A stretch of 13,907 nt of DNA from Desulfobacteraceae bacterium (GCA_030671225.1 DAOVAE010000008.1:1-13907); one strand, 5' to 3'. Shown: positions 6,933 through 13,821, counted from the first letter of the stretch. Translations and numbers: made by a program. The notes: generated by a model from the sequence alone, not told the origin.

Positions 6933-7295
6933 CTAGCGACGGAAACCATACTCCAGTGTGAAAAACTGGGGCTTCAATTCAGCCAAGGGTCCCCGTAGTT
7001 TTGCCAGTTCTTCTTCGGGGCCGTGAACTTCCAAGCGAGTGAGGTCGGAGATTTTCAGGGCGTCTTCCAGCAGAGACCCTACACTTTCAAGATGAATGAG
7101 CGCGCCCTCGGCATCTTCGTAGCCTTCACGGCAATGGGCCTGGTCTCCGTCGAAGCTAAATCCGTAATAGAGGCATTTGGGCTCCTCGTTGGTTTTCTCA
7201 ACAAACTGCTCGCACAATGCCTTAAACGCCTCAAGTTGGCCACTCTGAACTTTGAAATAGGGCACGATCGTACAGCACTTATCCTGGGTTGCCAT
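6933..7295 (-). CDS. Small ABM-like (dimeric alpha/beta barrel) protein
   Basis: The product has 120 residues with an excellent ribosome site, TAAGGAGG, 6 bases before ATG at 7295. The pattern is one ferredoxin-like alpha/beta-barrel unit: a strand (CCTIVPYFKV), a helix (GQLEAFKALCEQFVEKTNEE), a strand pair (LYYGFSFDGDQAHCREGYED) and a helix (AEGALIHLESVGSLLEDALK). This is typical of antibiotic-biosynthesis-monooxygenase-like proteins, which dimerise and act as small oxygenases, isomerases or ligand carriers. The C-terminus adds a helix and strand (EEELAKLRGPLAELKPQFFTLEYGFRR). It follows the DUF4242 gene after 154 bases and precedes the SDR operon by 276. The specific role is unknown; a heme-degrading function cannot be argued from the sequence. 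Confidence 0.7.
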   Translation of the reverse strand: MATQDKCCTIVPYFKVQSGQLEAFKALCEQFVEKTNEEPKCLYYGFSFDGDQAHCREGYEDAEGALIHLESVGSLLEDALKISDLTRLEVHGPEEELAKLRGPLAELKPQFFTLEYGFRR

Positions 7296-7449
7296 GGAAT
7301 CCTCCTTAGTTGGGATTATACCTCATCAAGCTACAAAGAATTGAGCAAGGTTGGTTTCGCTGAAACGGAGCATTCTTGCCACATCACTTAAAAAATCTAT
7401 AACATGGCGATTATATCAAATTCAACCAATTAAATATCTTTGCGAACGA

Positions 7450-7725
7450 TTAGGCCTCCGCAGTTGTTGGATCAATCATCGCTCGAACTTCGGAGATACG
7501 ATCTGCCGGAAAGCCGCCCTTTTGAGCGTGTTCGCGGATCGCCTCCTCGTCCGGAGCAATATAGACGCAGTAGATCTTGTCATCAGTGACGAAGCTTTCA
7601 ACCCATTGAATCTGGGGTCCCATTTCTTGAAGCACTCCGCAGGATTTCTGTGAAATACCTTGAAATTCTTCCGCGGACAGTTTTCCCGCTCCGGAGATTT
7701 CTCGCTCGATTACATATTTCGGCAT
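7450..7725 (-). CDS. DUF4242 family protein (SCO4226-like)
   Basis: The product has 91 residues, starting MPKYVIEREISGAGKLSAEE and containing SCGVLQEMGPQIQWVESFVTDDKIYCVYIAPDEEAIREHAQKGGFPADRISEVRAMIDPTTAE. This is the usual full-length DUF4242 pattern: a small alpha/beta-barrel homodimer for which nickel binding has been reported in the Streptomyces member SCO4226. AAAGGAG lies 9 bases before ATG at 7725. It is the first gene of a minus-strand pair with the ABM-like gene. A sigma-54 promoter candidate lies 184 bases upstream of the start (7909-7924). The family call is confident; the role is unknown, possibly metal or aldehyde chemistry next to the dehydrogenases. Confidence 0.85.
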   Translation of the reverse strand: MPKYVIEREISGAGKLSAEEFQGISQKSCGVLQEMGPQIQWVESFVTDDKIYCVYIAPDEEAIREHAQKGGFPADRISEVRAMIDPTTAEA

Positions 7726-7908
7726 GGGTGTTCTCCTTTCTTGATATATTTGAATTGATTATGAACGCAGGTTTGTTTCCGCTGAACGGGAAATTTCCGC
7801 GCTATCGAATAACACCTTGGCATTCATGTTAATCCACCATGCGCAAGATGAGCATATATAAATACAACATCTGCTCAGTTGAATCCATGAATCCAAATCC
7901 GGGCCTTT

Positions 7909-7924
7909 CGCAAAAATCACGCCA
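7909..7924 (-). promoter_or_regulatory. Sigma-54 promoter candidate upstream of DUF4242
   Basis: Read on the minus strand the site is TGGCGTGATTTTTGCG. TGGC, the G at position 7 and TTGC match the -24/-12 consensus, with GG and GC exactly 10 bases apart; the mismatches are GT for AC and the final G. The start would be near 7898, giving a leader of about 170 nt before DUF4242. The sigma-54 activator gene encoded in the divergent operon makes this site more credible. It is weaker than the site at 581-596. Confidence 0.4.
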
Positions 7925-8085
7925 TCCAAATATAATGGGAAACAATGATCTGAATTTCAATTTCCTGCAGATAATTTTGTTATAATTCCAAATAATTGAA
8001 CTCTTTAATGATGGAGGGTAGGCTTCCACCGTATTTTGTTGATGGTGCACATTTTTTTTCTCTTGCTGCAACGTTATCCCTTTTG

Positions 8086-8102
8086 ACCACACTCGACCCC
8101 AA
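8086..8102. repeat. GACCCC-type intergenic repeat, copy C
   Basis: ACCACACTCGACCCCAA resembles the copies at 13193-13209 and 13324-13340. With copy A the likeness extends upstream over a CCCTTTT stretch. The three copies share the core ACTYGACCCCA. It may be a remnant of a dispersed G-rich repeat or transposon end. Confidence 0.45.
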
Positions 8103-8104
8103 TA

Positions 8105-8116
8105 GGTATTTATACC
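8105..8116. promoter_or_regulatory. Inverted repeat GGTAT-TT-ATACC, possible activator site
   Basis: Five-base arms are separated by TT. The repeat is about 190 bases upstream of the sigma-54 candidate at 7909-7924, within the usual range for an enhancer bound by an NtrC-type activator. No second copy was found nearby, so the assignment is weak. Confidence 0.2.
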
Positions 8117-8391
8117 AATATAATCAATATATTATGAATCAGATAGCTGATATGGTTGGGACTTTTCTTCACTTATGAGACTAACCAAGCTGGAAAACGA
8201 TGTTGTTGGCTCAGTCTTTTTAACCAATTCTCAAATAAAACGACACAACCAAGAAATTAGGCGGTGGGATTTGCACGGCGAAGTAGGTTTACTTTTTTTA
8301 AATATACTGTTAAAAATTAGTTCGCTTCGCTCACATAGCGCTAAAAATCGATATTATTTTCCCGCGGCGGCGGGGTACCATTTTCGAGACG

Positions 8392-8419
8392 TTAAAAACC
8401 GCGTCAATTTTGATATAAT
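8392..8419 (+). promoter_or_regulatory. Promoter candidate abutting the alcohol dehydrogenase start
   Basis: TATAAT (8414-8419) is a perfect -10 box, with TTAAAA (8392-8397) as a weak -35 at 16 bases. Transcription would start near 8426, at or beside the second candidate ATG (8427), giving a leaderless or nearly leaderless message. That fits the missing ribosome binding site. Confidence 0.35.
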
Positions 8420-8420
8420 T

Positions 8421-9581
8421 ATGATTATGCCCGAGGACTCCCTGCTAAAATTTGAAATTCCAGAAGTCATTTATGGCTTAGGCGCGCTCTCCCAAATTGG
8501 TAAGTGTTGCAGACGTTTGGGCGGAGAGCGGATTTTATTGGTTACGGATCCTGGCCTTATCGCTGCGGGTTGGGTGGACGAGAGCATAAAATATTTAGCA
8601 CAAGAGGATCTTCAGTATGTTATTTACGACAATGTGGTGACAAATCCCCGTGATTTTCAGGTGGAACAAGGCCTAGAGCTTTATCGTCAAAAAAATTGTG
8701 ATGTTATTGCAGCGGTCGGCGGAGGCAGTCCTATTGATACGGCCAAGGGGATTGGGATTTTAACCTCTAATCATGGAAGGATTCATGAATACGAGGGGGC
8801 TAATCTGGTCACCCAACCAATACCGCCTTTGGTATGCGCTCCTACAACTGCCGGAACAGGAGCGGATGTCAGTCAATTTGCAGTGATTACCAACAAACGC
8901 GCCAACCTGAAAATGGCCATCCTCAGCAGGGCCATTACGCCCGACATTACCCTGGCTGATCCACTTCTCCTGAAAACCAAATCCCCTGAACTAATTGCTA
9001 CCACAGGTATGGATACCCTTTCCCATGCTATCGAAGCTTATGTGTCCTCTCTTTCTTGGCCCTTGACGGATCCACATGCCATTCATGCCATTGAACTAGT
9101 CGGTAAACATCTTGTCAATGCAGCCCAAACAAAAGATATGGATGCGTTGGAGGGTATGTCAATTGCCTGTTTGGAAGCCGGCATGGCCTTTTCAAATGCC
9201 ATTTTAGGAGCCGTACATGCGCTGGCCCATCCTTTAGGCGGCCTGTATGATATTCACCATGGGCTTGCTAACTCTTTACTGTTGCCGGTGGTGGTTCGAC
9301 AAAACATGGAACATGCGCTTCCTAAGTTTGCCGGAATCGCACGGGCATTGGGTGCTGAGACACGCGGTAAATCTATTGAAGCTGTCGCCCAGCAGGTTCC
9401 GGGGCAACTTCAGGATTTAATTGCAAAATTGGGACTGCCCACCAGGCTTTCTCAAGTGGGTGTCGATGAAGCGGATATTCCTCACCTGGCTCAGATGGCG
9501 GAAGAAGATATCTGTATGCTGACGAATCCTCACTGCTATATGAAAGCCGAAATAGAATCGATGTATCATGAAGTATTGTAG
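8421..9581 (+). CDS. Iron-containing (group III) alcohol dehydrogenase
   Basis: The product has 386 residues from ATG 8421 (384 from ATG 8427), the usual family length. It has the NAD-binding GGGSPIDTAKG (100-110), PTTAGTGADVS (141-151), and metal ligands Asp198 and His202 (GMDTLSHAIEAY), His266 (AVHALAHPLGG) and His280 (HHGLAN), matching the Fe-binding set of FucO-type enzymes. It oxidises or forms a short-chain alcohol with NAD(P); the substrate cannot be read. The open frame extends upstream to 8175, but that part has no family similarity and no ribosome site. Neither real start has a Shine-Dalgarno site; TATAAT at 8414-8419 would place transcription start almost on the codon. The histidine kinase gene follows after 9 bases. 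Some members of this family are known to use mycofactocin (methanol:NDMA oxidoreductases). Confidence 0.93.
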   Translation: MIMPEDSLLKFEIPEVIYGLGALSQIGKCCRRLGGERILLVTDPGLIAAGWVDESIKYLAQEDLQYVIYDNVVTNPRDFQVEQGLELYRQKNCDVIAAVGGGSPIDTAKGIGILTSNHGRIHEYEGANLVTQPIPPLVCAPTTAGTGADVSQFAVITNKRANLKMAILSRAITPDITLADPLLLKTKSPELIATTGMDTLSHAIEAYVSSLSWPLTDPHAIHAIELVGKHLVNAAQTKDMDALEGMSIACLEAGMAFSNAILGAVHALAHPLGGLYDIHHGLANSLLLPVVVRQNMEHALPKFAGIARALGAETRGKSIEAVAQQVPGQLQDLIAKLGLPTRLSQVGVDEADIPHLAQMAEEDICMLTNPHCYMKAEIESMYHEVL

Positions 9582-9590
9582 GTTTACTCT

Positions 9591-10793
9591 ATGAACCGCA
9601 ATGAAAAAATACCCATGCACGATTTTAAGGGCATCGGTTTTTCAAAAATAGGCCATTTTAAGGAAGTGCGAGCCAAAATTAAAGAACTCGAAAAACTGAA
9701 TGTCAAGCTTGCGCGACGAGGCAATCGGCTGGAAGCTATTTTCAATAGTATGAGCGATGGCGTGACGATTTTGGATCGAAACCTAAATATCGTTTTTGCC
9801 AATCATGTCCAAAAAAACATGTTTCCGGCTATTTCATTGAGTGGACAAAAATGTTTCACTACTTATTACAGAAAAAATAAAATATGCAAAAATTGTCCTG
9901 CGCTGCAAACCATTGAGACACAGGAAACTCGACGGGGTGAAACTTTGATTAAGGCTGGTAACTTTGCCGGCCGTTACTTGGAGTGGACCACTTCCCCCAT
10001 CGAGGATCCTCGGGGTAATGTTGAAGAAATTATCCTCTTGATGCGGGATATTACGGAACGTAAAGAATATGAATTCAAGCTCATGCAGGCGGATCGGATG
10101 ACAGCCATCGGTTTTTTGGCGGCGGGAATCGCCCATGAAATTAACAATCCGCTCGCCTCTATTGCGGGCTTTTCGGAAGGATTGCTGAAGCGGCTTAGCA
10201 AAATGGAGAAATTACGTGACCCCAAATACCTTTCTACCTTTAAGGAATATCTGAATATCATCAACAATGAAGCTTACCGGTGTAAAGATATCATCCAAAA
10301 TTTACAAGATTTCAGCCGAAGCTCAGAGGATGATTATGAAGTCATTCGGATTGACCAAATCATCGATGCCACCGCATCTCTTTTCCGGCAACATGCCAAA
10401 GATAACCACATCAGAATTATTACCAAAAACGATCTGGCCACCGGCTTCAATCAAGTTCTCGGCATTGAATCCCAGCTTAAGCATGTATTCCTGAATTTAT
10501 TTAATAATGCCTTTAAAGCAATGGTAAATGGAGGCGAATTAACTGTATTGGCCAGAAACGAAGGCAATTCGATTGAAATTCAGATTGCAGATACCAGAGA
10601 TGGTACTCCCGGTGAATCGGTTCTGGATCTATATGATCCTTCCTGTTTGAGCGAGCCAATTGGAAAAAGATCCAGTCTGGACCTATCCATTTGTCACAAT
10701 ATCATTCAACATCATAAGGGTGAATTTCAAATAATGAACAACAAAGGTCGGGGAATTACTTTCATCTTGCGTTTGGCGGTTAACTTGCCCTGA
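9591..10793 (+). CDS. PAS-domain histidine kinase with degenerate ATP-binding domain
   Basis: This product has 400 residues and no membrane segments, so it is cytoplasmic. Order: coiled-coil-like N-terminus (25-45), PAS domain (~46-155) with GQKCF...ICKNCP, i.e. Cys88-x10-Cys99-x2-Cys102, then a HisKA helix with His182 in AAGIAHEINNPLAS, then an HATPase_c-like domain (~285-398). The N-box is kept (LNLFNNAFKAM, 301-311). The G1 box reads DTRDGTP (334-340) where DTGxGIP is expected. The F-box is YDPSCLSE. The G2 motif GTGLGLS is RSSLDLS (360-366), so all three glycines are lost. ATP binding is therefore doubtful; it may act as a phosphatase, phosphotransfer scaffold or be phosphorylated by a partner. 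The cysteines may bind a cluster or sense redox. It lies 9 bases after the dehydrogenase and 35 before the regulator gene. Confidence 0.88.
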   Translation: MNRNEKIPMHDFKGIGFSKIGHFKEVRAKIKELEKLNVKLARRGNRLEAIFNSMSDGVTILDRNLNIVFANHVQKNMFPAISLSGQKCFTTYYRKNKICKNCPALQTIETQETRRGETLIKAGNFAGRYLEWTTSPIEDPRGNVEEIILLMRDITERKEYEFKLMQADRMTAIGFLAAGIAHEINNPLASIAGFSEGLLKRLSKMEKLRDPKYLSTFKEYLNIINNEAYRCKDIIQNLQDFSRSSEDDYEVIRIDQIIDATASLFRQHAKDNHIRIITKNDLATGFNQVLGIESQLKHVFLNLFNNAFKAMVNGGELTVLARNEGNSIEIQIADTRDGTPGESVLDLYDPSCLSEPIGKRSSLDLSICHNIIQHHKGEFQIMNNKGRGITFILRLAVNLP

Positions 10794-10828
10794 TTGCCGC
10801 AGGAATGAATCAAATAGGGAGATAAGAA

Positions 10829-12166
10829 ATGAGCCAAAGCAGCATATTGGCGATTGACGACGAACAAAACATCAGACACCTGATCAAAAGTGAGTTTTCC
10901 ATCGAAGGCTATGAGGTTGCTACCGCCGGAAGCGGTGAGGAAGGATTAAGGCTCTTTGATACTCGCGGGTTTGATGTGGTGCTGCTTGACATTAACTTGC
11001 CGAAATTAAATGGCATTGAAACGCTCCGAAGATTAAAACAAAAGTCTTCCACAACTGAAGTAATCATGATCACGGGTTATGGAGACATTAAATCGGCGGT
11101 GCAGTGTATAAAACTTGGGGCCCGAGATTATGTGACCAAGCCATTCAAACTTGATGAAATCTTCGCACTGGTCAAACAGGTCATAAAAGATAACCGCAGG
11201 CTTTCTGACCGGCAAGAGAAAGCAACGGAGTCGGAACGTGAAGTCAGCGGTGGATCCATCCGGTGTCCCAGTAAGGCCATGCAACCGGTCTATAAGTTGG
11301 TTAAAAAAGTGGCGTCCACCGATAAAACCGTTTTGATTCAGGGTGAAACCGGTACGGGTAAGGATGTCCTGGCACAGCATATTCACCTCCAAAGTAAACG
11401 CAAAAACGGTCCTTTTGTTACCCTGGATTGTGGCCTTCTTTCGCAAAATCTGGCCGAGAGCGAACTTTACGGACACCGGAAAGGGGCTTTCTCCGGGGCG
11501 TCGGAGAGCAAATTGGGGTTGGTGGAAAAAAGCCATAAAGGGACCCTTTTCCTGGATGAGATCGGAAACATTGCCCTGGAACTGCAAAAGAAATTCCTCC
11601 GTTTTCTGGAAACCAGACAATTTCGCAGGATCGGAGAAACCAAAGAGTCACAGGTGGACACCCGTATTATTCTGGCCACAAATAGGGATTTGCAGGAGGC
11701 TCTGAAGGAAGGCGCCTTGAGAGAAGACCTGTTTTACCGGATGGATGTTATCCAAATTTCTATTCCTCCTTTAAGGGATCGTTCTGAAGATATTGAATGC
11801 TTGGTTCCGCACTTTTTGAAGATGGACGCCGCCGAGGGTGAGCCGAAAAAAATTTCAGCTGAAGCTTTTAGAATGCTAAATACGCATGCCTGGCCGGGGA
11901 ATATAAGGGAGCTGAAATCCGTCATTAATAAAGGGACGATTTTAGCGGAATCGGATACCATCACAGCGGATGATTTACCAAACCACTTGTCTTTCAATAA
12001 AAGGGAGCTGCCCCGCCGGTTAAAAACCCTGCAAGACGTTGAAAGAGATCATATCCTGGAGGTTTTGGAAGAAACAGGTGGGAATCAGAGTAAAGCTTCC
12101 CAGATTCTGGGAATCAACCGCAAGACCCTTTATAAAAAGATTCATAAATACAAGATCTTTTCGTAA
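10829..12166 (+). CDS. NtrC-family sigma-54-dependent response regulator
   Basis: The product has 445 residues in three parts. The receiver domain (~5-120) has Asp10/Asp11, phospho-acceptor Asp54 (VVLLDINLP), Thr82 and Lys104. The AAA+ domain (~140-375) has Walker A GETGTGKD (172-179), the sigma-54 contact loop GAFSGA (219-224), Walker B GTLFLDEIG (238-246) and WPGNIREL (355-362). The C-terminal Fis-type helix-turn-helix (~405-441) contains GGNQSKASQILGINRKTLYKKI. It activates sigma-54 promoters by ATP hydrolysis and binds upstream enhancers. The contact loop has Ser where Thr is usual. GGGAG precedes ATG at 10829 by 8 bases. It is the partner of the kinase just upstream, and the operon also contains the alcohol dehydrogenase, so control of alcohol or aldehyde metabolism is likely. 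Sites at 581-596 and 7909-7924 are possible targets. Confidence 0.95.
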   Translation: MSQSSILAIDDEQNIRHLIKSEFSIEGYEVATAGSGEEGLRLFDTRGFDVVLLDINLPKLNGIETLRRLKQKSSTTEVIMITGYGDIKSAVQCIKLGARDYVTKPFKLDEIFALVKQVIKDNRRLSDRQEKATESEREVSGGSIRCPSKAMQPVYKLVKKVASTDKTVLIQGETGTGKDVLAQHIHLQSKRKNGPFVTLDCGLLSQNLAESELYGHRKGAFSGASESKLGLVEKSHKGTLFLDEIGNIALELQKKFLRFLETRQFRRIGETKESQVDTRIILATNRDLQEALKEGALREDLFYRMDVIQISIPPLRDRSEDIECLVPHFLKMDAAEGEPKKISAEAFRMLNTHAWPGNIRELKSVINKGTILAESDTITADDLPNHLSFNKRELPRRLKTLQDVERDHILEVLEETGGNQSKASQILGINRKTLYKKIHKYKIFS

Positions 12167-12180
12167 CCGTTTACGGGTTC

Positions 12181-12200
12181 AGAGGTTCAGGGTTCACTGC
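12181..12200 (+). repeat. Short GGTTCA tandem motif
   Basis: Three GGTTCA units lie close together (GGTTCAGA, GGTTCAGG, GTTCACT), with a fourth just upstream (GGGTTC at 12175-12180), directly after the regulator stop codon. Its function is not evident. It may be a fragment of a dispersed intergenic repeat. Confidence 0.35.
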
Positions 12201-12203
12201 TAA

Positions 12204-12236
12204 GATAACCCTTGCCCTGAAAAAGCAAGGGTTATC
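12204..12236. terminator. Hairpin between convergent genes, possible bidirectional terminator
   Basis: GATAACCCTTGC (12204-12215) pairs perfectly with GCAAGGGTTATC (12225-12236) around a 9-base loop. It sits in the 81-base gap between the stop codons of the response regulator and the AmiS-like gene. No T-run follows on either strand, so it is not a textbook intrinsic terminator; it may stabilise 3' ends or act with Rho. Confidence 0.45.
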
Positions 12237-12247
12237 CTCGAAATGCC

Positions 12248-12778
12248 CTAAAACGGCAGTGTGCCGGCAGTCAGCAGCCAGAAGGCGGGGATATACAGAC
12301 CCAAGGGCACCCACACGATAAGAGACCAGGCCAAAAGCTTGGCCGGACACTTGCCGTAACCGAAGCCCCATACCTCGATTGTTAGAATGGTGTACCCCAA
12401 GCAAGCAAATGCAAAGTAGTTGCTTTTGGCGACCAACTGCTCACCGTTTTCCAGGACCGGCCCACCTGTGAAGAAAAGAATCATATAGATAGCGGATACT
12501 ACAGCCGTCACTAAACTGACGTTGCCAACGGATCTCAGATCTTCTATCCCGCTTACCAGGGCGTAGCATGTGCTGAGGTAAAGGAGGCCGTGTACAAAGA
12601 GCAGGCCGGCGGTGAAGCCATCCTTGAAAACGGCTGCCTGCAGAATCGCGCCTATGACCACAACGGCGCCTACCAAGCCGCAGATGGCACCGGTAGTCTT
12701 GGCCTCCCCTTTACCTATTAAAAAAAGTCCCAAAGGTACCCACATAATACTAATTGCTATAAGAACTGGTAATGTCAT
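12248..12778 (-). CDS. AmiS/UreI-like small membrane transporter
   Basis: The product has 176 residues with about six hydrophobic helices and short loops, e.g. LPVLIAISIMWVPLGLFLIG, AICGLVGAVVVIGAILQAAVF, VSLVTAVVSAIYMILFFTGG and LLAWSLIVWVPLGLYIPAFWLL. The C-terminal half (SNYFAFACLGYTILTIEVWGFGYGK ... LGLYIPAFWLL) resembles the AmiS/UreI family of urea and short-amide channels, and the length fits. The charged loops are few, so it is an integral inner-membrane protein. ATG at 12778 follows a run of seven G and TAGGA. It is a single gene, converging on the regulator and preceded by a leader with an 8-bp inverted repeat (12818-12849). The family assignment comes from overall pattern and is moderate; a generic small membrane protein is possible. 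Confidence 0.55.
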   Translation of the reverse strand: MTLPVLIAISIMWVPLGLFLIGKGEAKTTGAICGLVGAVVVIGAILQAAVFKDGFTAGLLFVHGLLYLSTCYALVSGIEDLRSVGNVSLVTAVVSAIYMILFFTGGPVLENGEQLVAKSNYFAFACLGYTILTIEVWGFGYGKCPAKLLAWSLIVWVPLGLYIPAFWLLTAGTLPF

Positions 12779-12817
12779 TTCCTACCCCCCCTTTCTTTTT
12801 TTGGAAATAGATTTGAT

Positions 12818-12849
12818 GCCCCATTTAAGCCTCGTACCGTGAATGGGGC
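12818..12849 (-). promoter_or_regulatory. Stem-loop in the leader of the AmiS-like gene
   Basis: GCCCCATT and AATGGGGC form a perfect 8-bp stem around a 16-base loop, about 40 bases before the AmiS-like start codon. Long purine-rich stretches lie on both sides in the minus-strand RNA. It could be a regulatory leader; I do not recognise a known riboswitch class. Confidence 0.3.
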
Positions 12850-13192
12850 CAGCCAAAAAACTCTTCGACCTCCTTGTTTCCCTCCTTCCTTCCTTTCGTT
12901 AAGTAATCGGAGTGTCCCCACCTTTTATCCTGCAATCTTGGAATTTGCGCAGGCACTGGTGCCCTTCTCGATGTTCCAAATGAATGCCGCATTTTCAGTT
13001 TATTCAGCAAAATATGTGCCATGCTCTCTAAGACAAAAAGGAATCGAATTTAAAGATCAAGATCTGACCTTTGAGTAAGCTATCTAAAGTATAGGAAAAT
13101 CTTCTTCCACAGAAAGAGAAAAGTGTGGTTTTCGGTACAGCCTCATCATGCGAACTGCTTGACTACCCCGGATGGATATTAGACCCCTTTTC

Positions 13193-13209
13193 ACCCCACT
13201 TGACCCCAA
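13193..13209. repeat. GACCCC-type intergenic repeat, copy A
   Basis: ACCCCACTTGACCCCAA, preceded by GACCCCTTTTC. The minus strand reads as three spaced GGGGT blocks (GGGGTCAAGTGGGGTGAAAA then GGGGTC). It is related to copies B and C. Confidence 0.45.
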
Positions 13210-13323
13210 CTTCGCATTTTATCTATCATATCAAACAGTTAATTCCTCCAAGCGAATATAATGCTGAGGTTATTCTTCCCAAACCTTAGTCTTTATACTG
13301 GAGTCTGCTCTCTGGGGACTATT

Positions 13324-13340
13324 GTCCCACTCGACCCCAG
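13324..13340. repeat. GACCCC-type intergenic repeat, copy B
   Basis: GTCCCACTCGACCCCAG, sharing ACTCGACCCCA with copy C. Its left end overlaps a small hairpin GGGAC-TATT-GTCCC (13315-13328). Confidence 0.45.
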
Positions 13341-13782
13341 CTTGTTGCCTTTTTTGGTTATATCCGGATATCAATAAGTTATCTGGTTTCACCCGATAGA
13401 ATCGAGGCACTTTTAACCGGGTCGTTCTATGATAACTGTTTCCTCGACCATAGTCACAGTTTTCATTACCTCGGCGATATAACGGCATCTTTACGGGTAT
13501 CTACTTGATAATTATATAAATTTTCCAATTGTTCATTTCTTGCCGCCTAGCCTTTGGATATAACCTGACCAAAGCGGTATAAAGCTTGCACTGAACATTT
13601 AAGTTCGATGTATAAACTATCTGGTGAGTAACAGATGGACGGGGCGTTCTTTCCTGGACGATATTTGACTTGGTATCATTTTTTTTGTCCCCTGTCCGGT
13701 AGTTTGCATTGGGACTGCGGTTACCAAGCTGAATCAATGAGACACTTTATTTAACGCCGAAAGGAAAGGAGGTGATAGCAAA

Positions 13783-13801
13783 TTTTGACCTCTTGTCAAA
13801 A
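13783..13801. promoter_or_regulatory. Inverted repeat TTTTGAC-N5-GTCAAAA overlapping a -35 box, probable operator
   Basis: Two perfect 7-bp arms are separated by CTCTT. The right arm covers the -35 box of the promoter at 13793-13821, the classic position for a repressor that blocks RNA polymerase. The regulator is not in the window. Confidence 0.5.
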
Positions 13802-13821
13802 AATTCCTGAACAGGTATAAG
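13793..13821 (+). promoter_or_regulatory. Strong sigma-70 promoter for the gene at 13888
   Basis: The -35 box TTGTCA (5 of 6) and -10 box TATAAG (5 of 6) are separated by exactly 17 bases. Transcription should start near 13828, about 60 bases before the start codon at 13888. Confidence 0.65.

Larger units (their letters stand above)
7726..8420. other. Divergent intergenic region between DUF4242 and alcohol dehydrogenase genes
   Basis: About 695 bases with no convincing gene. They hold a sigma-54 promoter candidate for the minus-strand genes (7909-7924), one copy of a GACCCC-type repeat (8086-8102), an inverted repeat GGTATTTATACC (8105-8116), a small G+C-rich hairpin CCCGC-GGCG-GCGGG (8361-8374) and a TATAAT box directly before the dehydrogenase. 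Open frames at 7829-8092 (-) and 7996-8178 (+) have no ribosome site and no recognisable content. Confidence 0.6.

Noticed and set aside
7829..8092. 87-codon minus-strand frame considered as a precursor peptide or MftB-like gene
   Set aside because: GTG start without ribosome site, no DGMCGVY-type end, no PqqD-like pattern.
7996..8178. 60-codon plus-strand frame
   Set aside because: No ribosome site, and it contains one of the intergenic repeat copies.
8266..8281. GG-N10-GC spacing upstream of the alcohol dehydrogenase as a sigma-54 promoter
   Set aside because: Only the spacing fits; the -12 part reads CGGCG instead of TTGCW.
8175..8420. 82-codon N-terminal extension of the alcohol dehydrogenase
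   Set aside because: No family similarity and no ribosome site; the family N-terminus starts at MPEDSLLKFEIPEVIYG.
11033..11620. 195-codon minus-strand frame
   Set aside because: Antisense shadow of the response regulator gene.
12818..12835. GG-N10-GC spacing (minus strand) upstream of the AmiS-like gene
   Set aside because: Both the -24 and -12 elements match the consensus poorly, and the GC content comes from the hairpin arm.
12825..13078. Overlapping 65- and 79-codon frames on opposite strands
   Set aside because: Neither has a good start context or recognisable content.
13543..13577. Bulged stem CCGC...CTTTGG / CCAAAGCGG as a structured RNA or attachment site
   Set aside because: The pairing needs a 5-base bulge, and there is no neighbouring gene or second copy to support a function.
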